Positions 45,747 through 53,973 of a DNA stretch of 64,000 nucleotides are shown here, one piece after another (the first letter of the stretch is position 1; every line of letters starts with the position of its first letter). The notes beneath the pieces were generated by a model. It saw nothing but the letters and a program-made list of their open reading frames with translations, was not told where the DNA came from and did no database searches. The stretch spans positions 806,001 to 870,000 of the forward strand of contig NZ_QPKV01000002.1 in NCBI RefSeq assembly GCF_003339865.1, given 5' to 3'. Position numbers and translations under genes: made by a program. This stretch comes from Pedobacter chinensis. GTDB lineage: Bacteria; Bacteroidota; Bacteroidia; Sphingobacteriales; Sphingobacteriaceae.

Positions 45747-47108
45747 CTATCCTGATATCGCATTTATAATATCGTACTGTGTAATGATCTCAATCTTTCC
45801 AGATTCTTCTTCAACCAATACAGCAGAATTCTCTTTATTGATCAGTGATGAAATTTTATCGATTGAAGTATTCAAATCAACGAAGGGAAAAGTGGAAGTC
45901 ATGATTTCTGAGATTGGTGCAGATTTCAATCCCGGGTTTTCTAATAATGCAGACAGAATATCGCTTTCTGCAATTTTACCAACAATCATTCCATGTTGAG
46001 TTACAGGTATTTGAGAAATATTCATCGACTTAATGGTATTAATGGCTTCCAAAACAGTTTTCTGCTCATCAAGAGTTACAATTTCTGCACTTTCTTTTTT
46101 AGCCAAAATCGATTTTGCAGTTAATTTTTCATCTTGTAAAAATCCACGTTCACGTAACCAATCTTCATTGTACATTTTCCCCATGTAACGGCTTCCATGA
46201 TCGTGAAAAATCACTACCACCACATCCTCAGGCTTTAATTTATCTTTTAGCTGAATTAAGCCGCCAATGGCTGCGCCAGCTGAATTACCAACAAAAATGC
46301 CTTCCTTACGGGCAATATCACGGGTCATTAACGCAGCATCCTTATCGGTTACCTTTTCAAATAAATCAATCACATCAAAATTCACGTTGGCTGGTAAAAA
46401 ATCTTCTCCGATTCCTTCTGTGATATAAGGATAAATCTCATCCTTATCAAAAATTCCTGTTTCCTTATATTTTTTGAAAACAGAACCATAAGTATCAATT
46501 CCCCAAACCTGAATGTTTGGATTTTTCTCTTTCAAATATTTACCTGCTCCGGAAATCGTTCCGCCTGTACCAACACCTACAACCAGGTGCGTGATTTTGC
46601 CCTCGGTTTGTTCCCAAATTTCAGGACCGGTTTGTTCATAATGCGCTTGTGAATTGGCCAAATTATCATATTGATTAGGCTTCCATGAGTTGGGAACTTC
46701 ACGCTCCAAACGAGATGAAACTGAATAATAAGAGCGTGGGTCTTCAGGTTCAACATTGGTAGGGCAAACAATTACTTCTGCTCCAAAAGCACGTAAAGCA
46801 TCAACCTTTTCTTTTGATTGTTTATCAGTTGTGGTAAAAATACATTTGTAACCTTTAATAATGGCGGCCATGGCCAAACCCATTCCTGTGTTTCCTGATG
46901 TCCCTTCAATAATGGTTCCACCTGGTTTCAGCTTACCACTTTTTTCTGCATCTTCAATCATTTTTACCGCCATGCGGTCTTTAATTGAATTGCCAGGGTT
47001 GGTAGTTTCAATTTTCGCGAGAATTGTGCCCGGAACGCCTTTTGTTATCGTGTTTAATTTAACCAATGGTGTATTACCAATGGTTTCTAAAATATTATTG
47101 TACCACAT
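45747..47108 (-). CDS. Cystathionine beta-synthase (pyridoxal-phosphate enzyme with CBS domains)
   Basis: A 453-residue enzyme. The fold-type II catalytic core (1-325) has the PLP lysine in NPGNSIKDRM, the substrate loop EGTSGNTGMGLA and the phosphate-binding GTGGTISG. A C-terminal pair of CBS domains (about 340-453, ISQIPVTQHGMIVGKIAESD and SAVLVEEESGKIEIITQYD) gives the layout of cystathionine beta-synthase rather than plain cysteine synthase. It should condense serine with homocysteine. The CBS domains may bind an adenosyl nucleotide as a regulator. The adjacent 382 bases (47109-47490) hold no gene I can support, only AT-rich DNA. Confidence 0.9.
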   Translation of the reverse strand: MWYNNILETIGNTPLVKLNTITKGVPGTILAKIETTNPGNSIKDRMAVKMIEDAEKSGKLKPGGTIIEGTSGNTGMGLAMAAIIKGYKCIFTTTDKQSKEKVDALRAFGAEVIVCPTNVEPEDPRSYYSVSSRLEREVPNSWKPNQYDNLANSQAHYEQTGPEIWEQTEGKITHLVVGVGTGGTISGAGKYLKEKNPNIQVWGIDTYGSVFKKYKETGIFDKDEIYPYITEGIGEDFLPANVNFDVIDLFEKVTDKDAALMTRDIARKEGIFVGNSAGAAIGGLIQLKDKLKPEDVVVVIFHDHGSRYMGKMYNEDWLRERGFLQDEKLTAKSILAKKESAEIVTLDEQKTVLEAINTIKSMNISQIPVTQHGMIVGKIAESDILSALLENPGLKSAPISEIMTSTFPFVDLNTSIDKISSLINKENSAVLVEEESGKIEIITQYDIINAISG

Positions 47109-47490
47109 GCAACAAAATTAAGCAAAGGCATTAACTATTTTATAAACTATATTTTATTTGAAACATAATTTCGAAAATTGAAATATAATAGAATTTTATT
47201 GCATAATCTATAATTATGATAGGCATTATAGATTGATTATTGGGCGAAATGCAATATTGATTTTTGGTTATGTCATGATCATGGTTTAAAAATATGCTTT
47301 ACCTTTTAGCTACAGATAAACGGATTGTATTAAAACAGATATTTAATTCATTTTTCAAAACTGGGTTGCTTTTCAATCATTTACAATTATGTTTTAACTT
47401 GAGGCGGTCGTTACCCTGAATTGGGTTACAAACAACTTTATCATTTAAGGTCTTGTAAATTTAGTTTACGGTTACCTTATCTTATTACCT

Positions 47491-48585
47491 TTAAGCCAGC
47501 TTATAAACTTTGCCAGGCAAGGAAACAATAATACCCTGCATTTCCAAAGTAAGAATAACGATAGCCAGTTTACTTTGCTGAATATTCAATTGAATGCAAA
47601 GTTCATCTATAGAAAGCTGACCATTTCGAAGTGCATCAACTACTTTTTGCTCATTTGTGGTTAAGCTAAGGTGTAAAGTAGTTTGTGTTTGTTTCTTTTT
47701 CTCTTTCACTTCATCATCCCAACCTAAATAATAAATTAAATCATTGGCATTGTTGATTAATCCAGCTCTGTTTGTTTTGATTAAGAAGTTACAGCCTTCA
47801 GAAAATATGTCGTTTGTTCGACCGGGGAAAGCGTAAACATCTTTATTGTATGAATTGGCAATTTCAGCAGTAATTAATGCACCACCTTTTATGGATGCTT
47901 CCACAACAATAGTCGCATCAGCAATGCCTGCAATGATTCGGTTCCGCTGAGGGAAGTTTTGCCTATCAGGGTTAGTTAAAGTTGGAAACTCTGAAAGCAA
48001 TCCTCCGTTGAGCACCATTTTCTGAGCCACTGGTTTATGTATTTGAGGATAGAGCCGATCTAATCCATGCCCTAAAACACCAACTGTGCCCATTTGATTT
48101 GTTATACATTCTTTATGTGCCGTAACATCAATTCCGTAAGCTAAGCCACTTACAATTAAAACATCATAGGGGGCCAAAACCTCACAAAGCTGCTTGCAAA
48201 GGTTTTTACCATATTCGGTGGCATTTCTTGTTCCAACAATGCTGATGATTCTGGGATGATTCAAATCTGCCGTTCCTTTAAAATATAGTAGAACAGGCGA
48301 ATCAAAGCAGTTTTTTAAGCGCTTGGGATAATCATCGTCAGAAAAGAAAAGCACCTCAATATCATGTTTATCTACAAATTTAAGTTCCTCTTCAGCTCTT
48401 TTTAACGCGTTGGTATTTAAAATAGCTTCAACCGTTTTTTCTCCAATACCAGGAATTTGTAGCAATTGTTTTCGGGTAGCTGAAAAAACATTTTCTGCAC
48501 TCCCACAATAAGCTAACAGGCTTTTGGCTGTAATCGGACCAATTGATTTGATAAAAGTTAAAGCGATTTTATGAAGCTTACTCAT
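47491..48585 (-). CDS. dprA: DNA-processing protein DprA
   Basis: A 364-residue protein that loads RecA on incoming single-stranded DNA. An N-terminal SAM/HhH-like region (1-75, LLQIPGIGEKTVEAI). The Rossmann-like core has SGLAYGIDVTAHKECI, GVLGHGLDRLYP and FPQRNRIIAGIADATIVVEA. A C-terminal winged-helix (about 300-360, QLSIDELCIQLNIQQSKLAIV) is present. Complete length. It indicates competence or recombination functions. Single gene, same strand as the S41 peptidase unit. Confidence 0.95.
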   Translation of the reverse strand: MSKLHKIALTFIKSIGPITAKSLLAYCGSAENVFSATRKQLLQIPGIGEKTVEAILNTNALKRAEEELKFVDKHDIEVLFFSDDDYPKRLKNCFDSPVLLYFKGTADLNHPRIISIVGTRNATEYGKNLCKQLCEVLAPYDVLIVSGLAYGIDVTAHKECITNQMGTVGVLGHGLDRLYPQIHKPVAQKMVLNGGLLSEFPTLTNPDRQNFPQRNRIIAGIADATIVVEASIKGGALITAEIANSYNKDVYAFPGRTNDIFSEGCNFLIKTNRAGLINNANDLIYYLGWDDEVKEKKKQTQTTLHLSLTTNEQKVVDALRNGQLSIDELCIQLNIQQSKLAIVILTLEMQGIIVSLPGKVYKLA

Positions 48586-48642
48586 TAATTTTCAGGCTAA
48601 AAGGTAAATAAACGCGGGATGATTTATTTACTAGAAGGCAAC

Positions 48643-48909
48643 CTAAAAATCGATATCAATTAAACTTTTAAGTGGGATATGAATATTGTTTTTGAGTTGG
48701 ATGTACTTTTCTGTTACTGACCAAACCGTAGTATCTACACGTTTTGGGCCGATTGTTGTATTAAAAGTGATCAGGGCCTTAGATTTAAACTCATTGCCAA
48801 GCCTTTGCGCTTCATCAAGTTTAGTTTTCAATTCTTCTGTATGATCTTCCTTTGCATTGATGATGTTTAAATAGCCTATATGTTCCTTTTCTACAATTTC
48901 TACTGGCAT
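48643..48909 (-). CDS. Conserved small protein, unknown function
   Basis: An 88-residue protein with an alternating strand/helix pattern: HIGYLNIINA, KLDEAQRLGNEFKSKALITF, then TTIGPKRVDTTVWSVTEKYIQLKNNIHIPLKSLIDIDF. The closing strands (VWSVTEKYIQLKNNIHIPLKSL) look like an SH3/PH-like beta region that reads a threshold. No family name recalled. The start ATG at 48909 and the clean codon pattern make it likely real. No partner gene is close. Confidence 0.65.
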   Translation of the reverse strand: MPVEIVEKEHIGYLNIINAKEDHTEELKTKLDEAQRLGNEFKSKALITFNTTIGPKRVDTTVWSVTEKYIQLKNNIHIPLKSLIDIDF

Positions 48910-49008
48910 AATATCTCTTTAACGATTAATGTTAAACAAGCTTATCAAATTTTTACAAAAAAAACAACCATTAAACGCCATTTTACGTAAAAATTAAGAT
49001 AAAAAAAA

Positions 49009-49028
49009 CCGCTGATGGTTATCAGCGG
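49009..49028 (-). terminator. Terminator of the S41 protease gene
   Basis: Perfect arms CCGCTGAT / ATCAGCGG with a GGTT loop. On the minus strand they are followed by eight T. It lies 20 bases past the S41 stop codon. Confidence 0.92.
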
Positions 49029-49048
49029 CTATCATAATTAATATATAA

Positions 49049-50560
49049 TTATTTAAACTTCATTTTTCTGGTTTCGATCATTCCTTTAAATTCATGATCT
49101 AACTTTTCATTTGCATAATCAATTAATTCTCTTGACACTCCTGATGTGCTGCTTAACGCATTATCTTTCAGGTAAGATGTAAAGGAACCAGTGGCTGAAT
49201 AGTTTAAGGCCTGAGCCAATAATTTTTCTGAAGTATCGCCAAAATCTTTAGTCAAATCATCCACCACATCTTTATCAACTGGCATACCGTCAAAGTAATC
49301 TCCAAAATCTGCCTGGTTTTTGGTTTGGAATTGAGGGATATATAAATCGTTTTTATCAATACGAATAGAGAAGAAACCTACCGGTTTACCGTAAGTCCTT
49401 CTTCCAATTAATTTAACATCCATTACGGGTTTTAAGTTATTGATCAGCAATTCACTTGCCGATGCAGTTCCACCTGACACCAGGAAATAGACCCTTGTCA
49501 AACTATTTAAGCTTCCTCTCTTGGCAAAAACTTCCTGATTACCTGCTGCCGCCGTTGGCTTGTAAGAATAATCAAAAAACGAATATAACCTGGTTACACC
49601 ATCAGTACCTTTCGCATAGAACTTCTGGTTTTGCAATATTGTTGCCTGATTATCTTGCATGGTTTTAGTCCAGTACGTAGTATACATTATTTTACCATTT
49701 TGAGATGCTGGAGCAATCAGATTTGTAAAAGCTTCTGATGTGGCTACCGATCCTCCCCCATTATAACGTAAATCAACTACAAGTTCTGTAATTCCATCAG
49801 TATTGAATTTCTTAAAAGCAGCATCAAGCAGTGGAACAGAATTGGTGGTAAAGCTGTTAAAAACAATATAGCCCACTTTTTTAGCTCCAACTGTATAGGT
49901 ATTTGAATACAATATCGGATTGATGTTATAACTTCCTCTGGCAATAACCAAATCCTGAGTGGTATGATCCGGTTTTTCAATAGTTAAAGATATAGTTGGA
50001 TTGTTACCAAAAATACCGTCATTTAAATTATCAATATCTGCCTGACTTGTTCTTGAAGTACCTCTTCCATTAACCCGTATAATCTGATAGCCTCTTACCA
50101 AACCTGCCGCTGCAGCCGGAGAGGTAGCATACACATATTTCACACGTAGTAAATTCGAGGCATCATAATCTGCAGAAAAGCCGTAATTTCCGCTCACGCC
50201 ACCCAGCTGTTCTGCAACTGTTCCGTCATCAATAAATGAATATTTATCTTTTCCTCCTGTACTGGGCAATGCTTTTAACGCAGCTAACACCTGATTATTA
50301 TTGGCATACTTTCTTGGATTGAATGTATCATAAGATGGCATTCCGACATTCCAAAAATAAGTTTGTTTAGCATACAGAAAGATAGAATCTCTTGTTAAAT
50401 AATCACGGTTTGTGGTAGGGGTTTGCAGTGTATTTGATTCAACCACCGGCGAAGAATCGGCATCAGGTTCTACGTTGTTTTTTTTACAAGAAGCTAAAAA
50501 CCCGGCTACTCCAATCAAAAAGCACAAAAAGCTTTTTGGCACATTAACTTTTCTCAACAT
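49049..50560 (-). CDS. S41 family C-terminal processing protease, lipoprotein
   Basis: A 503-residue protein. Lipoprotein signal with lipobox FLASC (Cys25). PDZ region at about 118-200 (YGFSADYDASNLLRVKYV, GYQIIRVNG). The protease core at 225-440 has catalytic Ser367 in SGGTASASE and the general-base Lys392 in GRRTYGKPVG. Tail-specific proteases of this kind process or degrade proteins at the envelope. The N-terminal 25-115 region is not a known domain. It is transcribed before a strong terminator. The upstream HAD-like gene begins only 2 bases away and may be in the same operon. Confidence 0.9.
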   Translation of the reverse strand: MLRKVNVPKSFLCFLIGVAGFLASCKKNNVEPDADSSPVVESNTLQTPTTNRDYLTRDSIFLYAKQTYFWNVGMPSYDTFNPRKYANNNQVLAALKALPSTGGKDKYSFIDDGTVAEQLGGVSGNYGFSADYDASNLLRVKYVYATSPAAAAGLVRGYQIIRVNGRGTSRTSQADIDNLNDGIFGNNPTISLTIEKPDHTTQDLVIARGSYNINPILYSNTYTVGAKKVGYIVFNSFTTNSVPLLDAAFKKFNTDGITELVVDLRYNGGGSVATSEAFTNLIAPASQNGKIMYTTYWTKTMQDNQATILQNQKFYAKGTDGVTRLYSFFDYSYKPTAAAGNQEVFAKRGSLNSLTRVYFLVSGGTASASELLINNLKPVMDVKLIGRRTYGKPVGFFSIRIDKNDLYIPQFQTKNQADFGDYFDGMPVDKDVVDDLTKDFGDTSEKLLAQALNYSATGSFTSYLKDNALSSTSGVSRELIDYANEKLDHEFKGMIETRKMKFK

Positions 50561-50562
50561 AT

Positions 50563-51171
50563 TTATTTGTAAATTTCTAGTGACACAATATACGGCAAAT
50601 TAATTAATCTGGATTGTTGTTCATCAAAATTATTTGCACCAACAACTAACGCATCACTTGAAGATAAATTGTTGTCGTTTAATATGTTCTGAAAAATTTC
50701 TGACTTTTGCTGATTAAGTTCATCTGCAAAGTAAACAGTTAAGTATTGCTCCAGCCCATTCCATTCTGTTTGCTTAATCTTGTTCAGCTGTTGCTCCGGA
50801 TTTCCAGCTGTAACAATAAATATCTTTTTCCGGTCAACAACCAGCGTTTGCATAAATTCCAGCATGTTTTTGAACAATAAAAGCTTTAAAGGCAATCGGG
50901 CATTTTGATGCAAAAGCTCAAAGTTATATTTGTACTTATTATCAATTTCAAATGCTGTGGCCGTTTTCTCAAATAAATGATCTGTTCCATTATTTTTAAA
51001 CTCATTGCGCATAAACTCAAGAATAACCTGAGCATTTTTTTGCTCCGTATATTCTATAAATTGAGCAAACAGATAGTAAACCTGGAGCAGGTAATCTTTT
51101 TCCGGATAAAGTACATCATCCAGTTCAAAAATCACGATCTGTTTATCTTTGATTAATTGATGGGCATCCAT
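50563..51171 (-). CDS. HAD-superfamily protein with altered nucleophile
   Basis: A 202-residue protein of the HAD-IA fold (cap of helices between motif I and motif II). Motif I reads VIFELDDVLYPE. Family members have FDxDDTLY; here the first Asp, which is the phosphorylated nucleophile, is Glu16, and only Asp18 remains. Motif II FIVTAGNP is intact; the motif IV acidic pair is weak (VVGANNFDEQQ). It is probably not an active phosphatase and may bind a ligand. It lies 2 bases after the preceding gene (51174), so the two are co-transcribed, followed by the S41 protease gene. Confidence 0.78.
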   Translation of the reverse strand: MDAHQLIKDKQIVIFELDDVLYPEKDYLLQVYYLFAQFIEYTEQKNAQVILEFMRNEFKNNGTDHLFEKTATAFEIDNKYKYNFELLHQNARLPLKLLLFKNMLEFMQTLVVDRKKIFIVTAGNPEQQLNKIKQTEWNGLEQYLTVYFADELNQQKSEIFQNILNDNNLSSSDALVVGANNFDEQQSRLINLPYIVSLEIYK

Positions 51172-51173
51172 AT

Positions 51174-51653
51174 TTATATTGTGAATAATTTTAAATCATC
51201 GCTTGGAGAATTATAGCCAAATACACCGTTCAGCTCCTCTCCTTGTTTTACAAAAATCTCTGCTCCACTAGAAAAAACACATTCTCCGCGAACAAATACT
51301 GCAAAATTCTGAAAAGTATTTTTTTCTTCTAAAATGTATTCAGCAAGAGAATCTGCTGGTGGTGTTAAAACCTGAATACCATACTCATCAAACAAAACGG
51401 CTGATTTCGCCAATGGTTCTACCTCAAAAAAGTGTAAGGGTATAATGCAATCAATTGCTTCGGTAATGCAAAAGTTCAGCAAAATATGTGCAATGCTATC
51501 TTCGTTTAAAATTCCTAAAGAACTGAAAGCATAATTTTCGGCAACGATTCCGGGCACTTCGCCATAATCTGCCAACAAAACAAAATGAGAGGGAAACGCC
51601 TTCATTAATTTTAATGCTTTTGCATTATTCCCACCTGTAATTAATATTTTCAA
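51174..51653 (-). CDS. Pre-ATP-grasp-like protein without ATP-grasp domain
   Basis: A 159-residue protein. MKILITGGNNAKALKLMKAF at the start, LLADYGEVPGIVAENYAFSS, and IDCIIPLHFFEVEPLAKSAVLFDEYGIQVLTPP form the Rossmann-like N-terminal domain that usually precedes an ATP-grasp ligase in PylC or carbamoyl-phosphate synthase-like enzymes. The catalytic ATP-grasp domain is absent, as the gene ends after the linker. The start is a TTG at 51653; no better ATG is present. It is followed directly by the HAD-like gene, forming an unusual pair of a ligase-like and a phosphatase-like protein, both lacking key catalytic parts. Confidence 0.7.
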   Translation of the reverse strand: MKILITGGNNAKALKLMKAFPSHFVLLADYGEVPGIVAENYAFSSLGILNEDSIAHILLNFCITEAIDCIIPLHFFEVEPLAKSAVLFDEYGIQVLTPPADSLAEYILEEKNTFQNFAVFVRGECVFSSGAEIFVKQGEELNGVFGYNSPSDDLKLFTI

Positions 51654-51761
51654 GCTTTAAATTGTTGTATGGTGAAATTGTTATGTTGTTTAACAATGAA
51701 TTAAAAATACTCTGATCAAACACGACTATCTTAAAATCTATTAATCTTAAAAATCCTGATC

Positions 51762-52412
51762 TTATACGATTAATCCATCTTTCATGGTCACTATGCGATC
51801 ACTCGTTTTTGCTAAATGTTCATTATGTGTTACAATTATAAATGTTTGATGAAAATTATCACGCAGCGTCACAAAAAGTTGATGTAGCGCCGCAGCATTT
51901 TCTGAATCCAGATTTCCGGATGGTTCATCGGCCAGAATAATTGATGGACTATTAATTAAAGCCCTTGCAATTGCAACCCTTTGCTGTTCACCTCCTGATA
52001 ATTGATTTGGCTTATGATTTGCCCGATCTTTTAACCCAAATAAATCCAATAATTCCAAAGCCCTTGTTTCAGCCTGTTTTTTATTGGTTTTAGCGATGAA
52101 TGCCGGAATACAAATATTTTCCTGAGCACTAAACTCTGGCAATAAATGATGAAATTGAAAAACAAAGCCGATGTTTTGATTACGAAATGCGCTTAACAGT
52201 TCTCCACTCAGCTTGCTCACTACCGTTCCCTTCAATTCAACGGAGCCATCATCTGGTTTATCCAATGTACCAAGAATATGCAACAAGGTACTTTTCCCTG
52301 CTCCTGAAGGACCAATTATACTCACAATTTCTCCTTTTTGCACTTCAAAATTTACACCTTTTAATATTTGTAGATTTCCGTATGATTTTCTTATTCCAGT
52401 GGCTTTTAGCAT
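51762..52412 (-). CDS. lolD: ABC transporter ATPase, LolD-like
   Basis: A 216-residue ATPase of the MacB/LolD family. Walker [10 protein letters not shown] (residues 34-42), signature [15 protein letters not shown], Walker [14 protein letters not shown] and the H-loop VTHNEHL. The compact size fits LolD, which drives release of lipoproteins from the inner membrane to LolA (encoded at 23785). The transmembrane partner LolCE is not in this stretch. Family assignment is sure; the lipoprotein role is an inference from length and similarity. Confidence 0.85.
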   Translation of the reverse strand: MLKATGIRKSYGNLQILKGVNFEVQKGEIVSIIGPSGAGKSTLLHILGTLDKPDDGSVELKGTVVSKLSGELLSAFRNQNIGFVFQFHHLLPEFSAQENICIPAFIAKTNKKQAETRALELLDLFGLKDRANHKPNQLSGGEQQRVAIARALINSPSIILADEPSGNLDSENAAALHQLFVTLRDNFHQTFIIVTHNEHLAKTSDRIVTMKDGLIV

Positions 52413-52647
52413 GGTTCAAATTTAATAAAAAAGCTTAAAGACTAAAGGTAAAAGCCGAAAGGCTAAGAAACTGTTTTAAATTTTAATAAGTGAAATTATT
52501 GGTACGCGTTCTCAAGTGCCACTGAGTTGTAAAATCAAAAGTCATTTTTTAAACAGTTTCTAAAGCCAAATATCAGAGCAATCAACAAGCCCGTATAATA
52601 TTCTAGAGAAAAATTAAAAATAATCTTGGATATTTCATTTTCTTATT

Positions 52648-52675
52648 TAACTTTGAAAAACAAAGCACTTTTAAA
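52648..52675 (+). promoter_or_regulatory. Promoter and operator of the regulator/exosortase region, copy 1
   Basis: TAACTTTG at 52648-52655 fits the -7 box, with CTTG at 52625-52628 in the -33 position (spacing 19). The box overlaps the palindrome CTTTG-AAAAA-CAAAG (52651-52665), followed by CACTTTTAAAA directly before the ATG. A nearly identical stretch stands at 53631. Confidence 0.65.
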
Positions 52676-53311
52676 ATGAGCAATTCAGAAGAACAACTAA
52701 ATGCATTAAAAGATATCAGACAGATGATGGATCGTTCATCCAGATTTATATCATTAAGTGGTTTATCAGGCGTTTTTGCGGGTGTTATTGCGCTTATGGG
52801 TGCTTATATAGCAAATGATGAAATAGATAAATTCATTAATAAGAGGGGTTACAGTTATGGTGTTGAGGGCGAAATGGATTTAGAATTTAATTTGTTAAAG
52901 CTTGGTTTTTTTGTGTTAATCATTGCGTTGGCAGGAGGAATTTTATTTACTTATCGAAAAAGTCAGCGGAACAACCTCCCGATTTGGGATAAAACTTCAA
53001 AATCTTTGTTGCTTAATTTATTAATTCCATTGGCTGCAGGCGGTTTATTTATTATTGCTTTACTTTTCAACCATCCTCATACCTATGCTATTATAGCACC
53101 TTCCTGCTTAATTTTTTACGGCTTATCTCTAATCAACGCCAGTAAATATACTTATAGTGATATTCGCTATTTAGGCTATTGTGAGATTGTACTTGGGTTA
53201 ATTTGCATGTTTTATGTTGGATACGGATTAATATTTTGGGCTTTTGGTTTCGGTGTACTTCATATTATTTATGGATTGGTAATGTATTTTAAATACGAGA
53301 AAGGCCAGTAA
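52676..53311 (+). CDS. Conserved membrane protein linked to a winged-helix regulator
   Basis: A 211-residue protein. A polar N-terminus (about 1-22) with a helical DIRQMMDRSSRF is followed by about six membrane segments (GVFAGVIALMGAYIA, LGFFVLIIALAGGILF, and four in the C-terminal half). In Bacteroidetes this protein type is typically encoded just before a small winged-helix protein, as here (one base between the stop and the next ATG). It may sense something at the membrane and control that regulator. Function unknown. The leader carries the operator described for 52648-52675. Confidence 0.8.
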   Translation: MSNSEEQLNALKDIRQMMDRSSRFISLSGLSGVFAGVIALMGAYIANDEIDKFINKRGYSYGVEGEMDLEFNLLKLGFFVLIIALAGGILFTYRKSQRNNLPIWDKTSKSLLLNLLIPLAAGGLFIIALLFNHPHTYAIIAPSCLIFYGLSLINASKYTYSDIRYLGYCEIVLGLICMFYVGYGLIFWAFGFGVLHIIYGLVMYFKYEKGQ

Positions 53312-53312
53312 G

Positions 53313-53609
53313 ATGAAGAACCCAATAGCAGATCTGAACAAAATTTTCGACAGCCGTATCCGGCTCGGCGTGATGTCGATCCTCGTGGTTAACGATGAAA
53401 TCAGTTTCAATGATTTAAAACAGATGCTCGAGTTAACTGATGGTAATTTGGCATCACATTTAAACACGCTGGAGCAAGCCGAATTTATTAAGGTACATAA
53501 AGGCTTTATTGGCCGCAAAACCAGTACCACCTACTCGATCACCAATTTGGGCAAACAGGCTTTCAAAGCCCATTTAGATGCGCTCGAAAAAATGATTAAA
53601 AAGTTATAA
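53313..53609 (+). CDS. Winged-helix transcriptional regulator
   Basis: A 98-residue DNA-binding protein with the order helix, helix-turn-helix, wing: IFDSRIRLGVMSILVVNDEI, SFNDLKQMLELTDGNLASHL, NTLEQAEFIKVHKGFIGRKT then STTYSITNLGKQAF. This is the MarR/ArsR-like single-domain group often paired with the upstream membrane protein. It is expected to act as a dimer on a palindrome; the best candidate is the CTTTG...CAAAG element present before its own operon and before the exosortase unit. No ligand-binding domain is visible. Confidence 0.88.
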   Translation: MKNPIADLNKIFDSRIRLGVMSILVVNDEISFNDLKQMLELTDGNLASHLNTLEQAEFIKVHKGFIGRKTSTTYSITNLGKQAFKAHLDALEKMIKKL

Positions 53610-53630
53610 AATATTTTTTTTAACCACATA

Positions 53631-53660
53631 CTTTGAATTTCAAAGCACTTTTAAAAACAT
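53631..53660 (+). promoter_or_regulatory. Candidate operator of the exosortase unit, copy 2
   Basis: CTTTGAA-T-TTCAAAG (53631-53645) is a palindrome with 7-bp arms. It is followed by GCACTTTTAAAA, exactly as in the stretch before 52676. It lies between the regulator gene and the membrane protein gene at 53664, so a second transcription unit probably begins here and is controlled by the same regulator. A -7 box would be imperfect (ATACTTTG). Confidence 0.65.
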
Positions 53661-53663
53661 AAA

Positions 53664-53963
53664 ATGAACAATTCAACTGAACCACAAATTATCGATACCT
53701 GTAAGCGGCTAGCTTCGAGATCCGCTATTCTTGGAACACTCATTTTCGTTTGTTTCGCCATTATAAGGATACCAGAAATGATGTTTTTTGGTTTGATGTA
53801 CATTTTATTTGCCGGCTTGATTAATGGGATTTTTTTTATTGCGCTTGCAGTTTCATGTTTTACAAACAAGGCATATTGGCAAAAAATCGTTGCCACGATG
53901 ATTTTTATGCTCGCTAATATTCCACTCAGTATTTTCTATAGTTTCCTCGCATTTATGTTATAA
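53664..53963 (+). CDS. Small membrane protein of the exosortase K locus
   Basis: A 99-residue protein with three to four membrane segments (ILGTLIFVCFAI, MMFFGLMYILFAGLINGIFF, IVATMIFMLANIPLSIFYSF). No family recognised. It lies directly upstream of the DUF4173-like gene with a gap of ten bases and is the first gene of the second transcription unit of the locus. Its hydrophobicity and position suggest a role in assembly of the sorting complex (inference only). Confidence 0.75.
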   Translation: MNNSTEPQIIDTCKRLASRSAILGTLIFVCFAIIRIPEMMFFGLMYILFAGLINGIFFIALAVSCFTNKAYWQKIVATMIFMLANIPLSIFYSFLAFML

Positions 53964-53973
53964 AAATCAAAAA

